From Treponema sp. UBA4873 (GTDB lineage: Bacteria; Spirochaetota; Spirochaetia; Treponematales; Treponemataceae): a stretch of 45,139 nt of DNA. Position numbers and translations under genes: made by a program. The stretch is taken from contig DHDP01000021.1 in the NCBI GenBank assembly GCA_002399405.1, positions 1-45,139 of the forward strand, in the 5' to 3' direction. Under the pieces are notes generated by a model, which saw only the letters and a list, made by a program, of their open reading frames with translations, was not told the origin of the DNA and searched no databases. Shown piece by piece: positions 42,426-45,139 of the stretch; within the stretch, counting starts at the first letter, position 1, and each line of letters begins with the position of its first letter.

Positions 42426-43268
42426 TTGAAACGTATCGTTACAGTACAGGATATTTCATGCGTGGGAAAGTGCTCGCTCACAGTCGCACTCCCGGTTATT
42501 TCCGCAATGGGTGTTGAAGCGGCAGTCCTGCCGACTGCGGTTCTTTCAACCCACACTGCGTTCAAGGGATTCACGTTCAGGGATCTTACCGACGATATTG
42601 AACCTGTGTGCAGCCACTGGAAACAGGAAAAAATCAGCTTCGACGCAATCTACACGGGCTATCTCGGCTCGTTCCGGCAGCTCGAACTGATGTCGAAGCT
42701 GTTCGGCGGTTTCGGCGGAAACAATACGCTCATATTCGTCGACCCGTGCATGGCCGACAACGGCAGACTGTATCCGGGTTTCACACAGGAATTTGCGTTC
42801 GCGATGGCGAAGCTTGCAGGCAAAGCCGACGTCATCGTCCCGAATCTTACCGAAGCGTCTTTCATGCTCGGCATTCCCTACAGGCCTTCCGGATACGACG
42901 AAAACTACATCAGGGATATACTGAAAAGACTTGCGGCGCTGGGAGCAAAGAAAGTCGTCGTCAAAGGCGTCGAATTCAACAACGGCAGAATCGGCATCAT
43001 GTCGTACGACTCCGCTTCAGGTTCATTCTCGAACTATTTCCATGAAAAACTTCCGACGAGCTTCCACGGCACCGGAGACATATTCGCAAGCGTATGCGTC
43101 GGCGCGCTCATGCGCGGATGGACACTGGAAAAATCATACGCGCTCGCGGCCGATTACGTCGTCGAAGCAATCAAAGCAACCGTCTCGCATAAAGACTACA
43201 ACTGGTACGGCGTGGACTTCGAAACCGTCGTGCCGTATCTTGTTAAACGTCTGGAGAATAATAATTAA
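42426..43268 (+). CDS. pdxY: Pyridoxal/pyridoxamine kinase
   Basis: Cytoplasmic ribokinase-fold kinase of B6 vitamers, 280 residues. It uses a TTG start: GGAGGT at 42415-42420 is five bases upstream and no in-frame ATG lies nearby. Recognisable segments are VQDISCVGKCSLTVALPVIS, DAIYTGYLGS, FVDPCMADNGRLY, VPNLTEASFMLG and the anion hole/catalytic FHGTGDIFASV with Asp218. It resembles the PdxY/PdxK type annotated in anaerobes; the exact vitamer is not decided. The next gene starts five bases after its stop. Confidence 0.88.
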   Translation: MKRIVTVQDISCVGKCSLTVALPVISAMGVEAAVLPTAVLSTHTAFKGFTFRDLTDDIEPVCSHWKQEKISFDAIYTGYLGSFRQLELMSKLFGGFGGNNTLIFVDPCMADNGRLYPGFTQEFAFAMAKLAGKADVIVPNLTEASFMLGIPYRPSGYDENYIRDILKRLAALGAKKVVVKGVEFNNGRIGIMSYDSASGSFSNYFHEKLPTSFHGTGDIFASVCVGALMRGWTLEKSYALAADYVVEAIKATVSHKDYNWYGVDFETVVPYLVKRLENNN

Positions 43269-43273
43269 TAATT

Positions 43274-44044
43274 ATGTACCTTCTGTTCATTCGTCACGGC
43301 GATCCCGATTACACAATAGACTCACTTACCGAAAAAGGCATGCGTGAAGCGGACCTCCTTTCAAAACGCGTCGCCGGATGGCACGTCACCGACTTTTTCG
43401 TGTCGCCGCTCGGCCGTGCGCGAAAAACCGCCGAAATCGCCATGAAAAATACCGGGCGGACTGCGGAAGTCTGCGACTGGCTGCAGGAATTCTACTACCC
43501 CGTCGTCGATCCCGTCACGGGAAACAAGCACATTCCGTGGGACTGGCTTCCGTCGTTCTTCACCGATCAGGCGAACGCTCAGCTCAGCGACAGGGATGCG
43601 TGGATGCATTCACCCGTTATGGAAAACGGAGACATTCCGCGGCATTTTGAAGAAGTGTGCAGCGGCATCGACGGAATCCTTGCGCGCTACGGTTATATCA
43701 GGAAGGGCGGAATATACGAAACCGACGGAACGCACTGTCAGAAAGGCTTTCTTGCAAAATCGACCGACACATACAAAGAATCGTACGACGACCGTACGCT
43801 CGTGTTCTTCTGCCATCTGGGAGTCACGTTTGCCGTGCTCGGGCATCTGCTCAACATATCGCCGGTCCAGCTGTGGCAGGGATTCTTCATCGCGCCCGCG
43901 TCGCTCACAGTCCTTTCTTCGGAAGAGCGCGTCCCCGGCACGGCAGCGTTCCGCGTGCAGGTACTCGGCGACACGCAGCATCTGCACGACGGCGGGGAGC
44001 AGCCGTCCGCGTCGGGCTACTTCACCGACGTATTCAAACAGTAA
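43274..44044 (+). CDS. Histidine phosphatase superfamily protein
   Basis: A 256-residue cytoplasmic phosphatase of the phosphoglycerate-mutase-like superfamily. The phosphorylated His8 lies in IRHGDPDY, and the second His181 in FFCHLGVT; Arg7 and the SPLGRARKTAEIA motif complete the site. The substrate cannot be told. It follows the B6 kinase by five bases, with the only GGAG 17 bases upstream inside the preceding gene, so coupling is likely. Whether it dephosphorylates a B6 phosphate or an unrelated metabolite is open. Confidence 0.85.
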   Translation: MYLLFIRHGDPDYTIDSLTEKGMREADLLSKRVAGWHVTDFFVSPLGRARKTAEIAMKNTGRTAEVCDWLQEFYYPVVDPVTGNKHIPWDWLPSFFTDQANAQLSDRDAWMHSPVMENGDIPRHFEEVCSGIDGILARYGYIRKGGIYETDGTHCQKGFLAKSTDTYKESYDDRTLVFFCHLGVTFAVLGHLLNISPVQLWQGFFIAPASLTVLSSEERVPGTAAFRVQVLGDTQHLHDGGEQPSASGYFTDVFKQ

Positions 44045-44086
44045 ACCCTCATTTACCCGTGAACACGCCGTGCAAATCATCAGGAT

Positions 44087-44839
44087 TTAACCGGCAGTTC
44101 CCAGTTCCGACACCGTCGTCTTGAGCAGCGTTATCATATTCTGTGCGTTGCGGCCGAACACCGCGTTTATCTGCTCCCATGTGACGGGTTCCTCGTCCTC
44201 TTTCCACGAATCATAGTCAGTCGCCATAGCCACGGCGGCATACGGAATCTTCGCTTCGTTCGCGAGCATCGCCTCAGGGGCAATCGACATATTAACAACG
44301 TCCGCGCCCCATATGCGGAACATCTTCGATTCGGCGCGCGTCGCAAACCGGGGGCCTTCTTCGGTAATGACGCATCCGCGTTCGTGAATCGCAAGACCGA
44401 TTTCCTTACCCGCCCTGTACAGCCGTCCGCGCAGAAAATCGTCGAACGGTTCGGGCATGGCCGTATGGACGGCACCTTCCTCGAACGAATCGAAAAATGT
44501 GTTTTTGCGGAAGCGCGTAAAGTCGATAAACTGGTCAAGCACGACGAAATGACCGCGGCCGATTTCCTCACGAAGCGATCCGCACGCAGTCGTAGCCAGA
44601 ATGTGCGTAACGCCCGCCTCTTTGAGTGCGGTTATGTTCGCACGGTAGTTGACCTCCGTCGGACTGAACTGATGCCGTAAGCCGTGACGCGCCAACAGCA
44701 CGACGTCCGTTCCGCCAATTTTTCCGAATTTCAGGCTCGACGACGGAGCGCCGTATTTTGTCGCAACGGTTTTCTCGTCTTCAATTGTGAACATGTCGGG
44801 ATTATCAAGTCCCGATCCGCCGATAATGCCTACTTTCAT
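44087..44839 (-). CDS. mtnP: S-methyl-5'-thioadenosine phosphorylase
   Basis: Cytoplasmic phosphorylase cleaving methylthioadenosine to adenine and methylthioribose-1-phosphate (polyamine/methionine salvage), 250 residues. Hallmarks: VGIIGGSGLDNP (3-14), the phosphate-binding ARHG and TTACGSL, NMS at 183-185, and TDYDSW with Asp208 and Asp210, which select 6-aminopurines rather than guanosine or inosine. The ATG at 44839 has AGGAG six bases upstream; an in-frame extension of 24 codons was rejected. TTGACA occurs twice upstream (44857-44862, 44875-44880, minus strand), but no good -10 box accompanies either. Confidence 0.9.
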   Translation of the reverse strand: MKVGIIGGSGLDNPDMFTIEDEKTVATKYGAPSSSLKFGKIGGTDVVLLARHGLRHQFSPTEVNYRANITALKEAGVTHILATTACGSLREEIGRGHFVVLDQFIDFTRFRKNTFFDSFEEGAVHTAMPEPFDDFLRGRLYRAGKEIGLAIHERGCVITEEGPRFATRAESKMFRIWGADVVNMSIAPEAMLANEAKIPYAAVAMATDYDSWKEDEEPVTWEQINAVFGRNAQNMITLLKTTVSELGTAG

Positions 44840-44941
44840 AAAGAACTCCTGTAAAATGTCAAACGAAGTCTGAGTGTCAAAACGGCGCGCATCCGGATTT
44901 GCGGCAGGCAACCCCGGAAATGATTATTTATGAAAATGAAT

Positions 44942-45139
44942 TTATAACGCTGCAATCTCGTCTTCGGAAAGACCGGTACACTGCGCTATGACTGCTGCCG
45001 GAATATCTGCTTTTTTCATATTGCGTGCATCTTCACGTTTCGCCAGCTGCGCCCCTTCCTGTTTCCCCTGACTAATACCCTGCTGTATGCCTTTCTGCAT
45101 ACCCTGTTCCAGCCCCTGTTCCATACCTCGTTCCAGCCC
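44942..45139 (-). CDS. Rpn/PD-(D/E)XK nuclease-family protein, C-terminal fragment
   Basis: The frame runs off the window edge, so only the last 65 or so residues are visible. They begin with a four-residue periodic tract (GLERGMEQGLEQGMQKGIQQG) and end in a small helical motif (ADIPAAVIAQCTGLSEDEIAAL). This tail is characteristic of the Rpn recombination-promoting nuclease/putative transposase group common in Treponema and gut anaerobes. The nuclease core lies outside the window. A start at 45122-45124 exists in frame but is unlikely to be the true one. Confidence 0.75.
   Translation of the reverse strand, partial: GLERGMEQGLEQGMQKGIQQGISQGKQEGAQLAKREDARNMKKADIPAAVIAQCTGLSEDEIAAL

Noticed and set aside
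44840..44911. 24-codon extension of the methylthioadenosine phosphorylase
   Set aside because: AGGAG directly precedes the internal ATG at 44839, and the protein family starts with MKVGIIGGSG-type sequence.

Overview
The window looks like a chromosomal segment of a Treponema-like, polysaccharide-fermenting gut or rumen spirochaete. This is an inference from gene content. There are outer-membrane beta-barrels ending in KFTF but no TonB system, several lipoproteins, a short topoisomerase IV subunit A with Ala at the quinolone Ser position, citramalate-type isoleucine biosynthesis, and sugar ABC importers without their own ATPases. No tRNA, rRNA, CRISPR or insertion sequence was seen.

Region 1 (1-1640): an orphan RsbU-like PP2C phosphatase. 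Region 2 (1640-27000): a large locus for acetylated galacto(gluco)mannan. A 16-kb minus-strand operon (17689 to 1639) encodes a giant solute-binding protein, two permeases, an NHL/TPR/YIP1 membrane protein, a DUF5696-like putative glycosidase, a second permease pair, a second solute-binding protein with an appended beta-domain, a GH26 endo-mannanase, an SGNH esterase and the wreck of a second esterase. Divergent or downstream lie a carbohydrate-binding-like lipoprotein, an intracellular CE2 esterase, a LacI regulator, an outer-membrane porin with a lipoprotein partner, a GH130 mannosyl-phosphorylase and a GH36 alpha-galactosidase.

Inferred flow: GH26 and the secreted esterase cut mannan outside the inner membrane; porin and lipoproteins capture and admit fragments; two binding-protein importers take them up; CE2 removes acetyl groups, GH36 removes galactose and GH130 phosphorolyses the beta-mannoside to mannose-1-phosphate. 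A 13-bp sequence shared by the operon promoter and the GH130 promoter is the best candidate for the LacI operator.

Region 3 (27000-32735): housekeeping yigZ-parC, divergent araA, and a beta-barrel protein gene with a long, hairpin-bearing leader. Region 4 (32865-38665): an oppABCDF oligopeptide importer. Region 5 (38780-42310): leuB and cimA (with a YczE-like membrane protein), pointing to citramalate-derived isoleucine. Region 6 (42400-45139): pyridoxal-type kinase, histidine phosphatase, methylthioadenosine phosphorylase, and the C-terminal end of an Rpn-type nuclease cut by the window edge.

The most interesting material is the 8668-17689 block: two uncharacterised protein types built into a mannan importer operon, together with its shared operator and the porin/lipoprotein pair.
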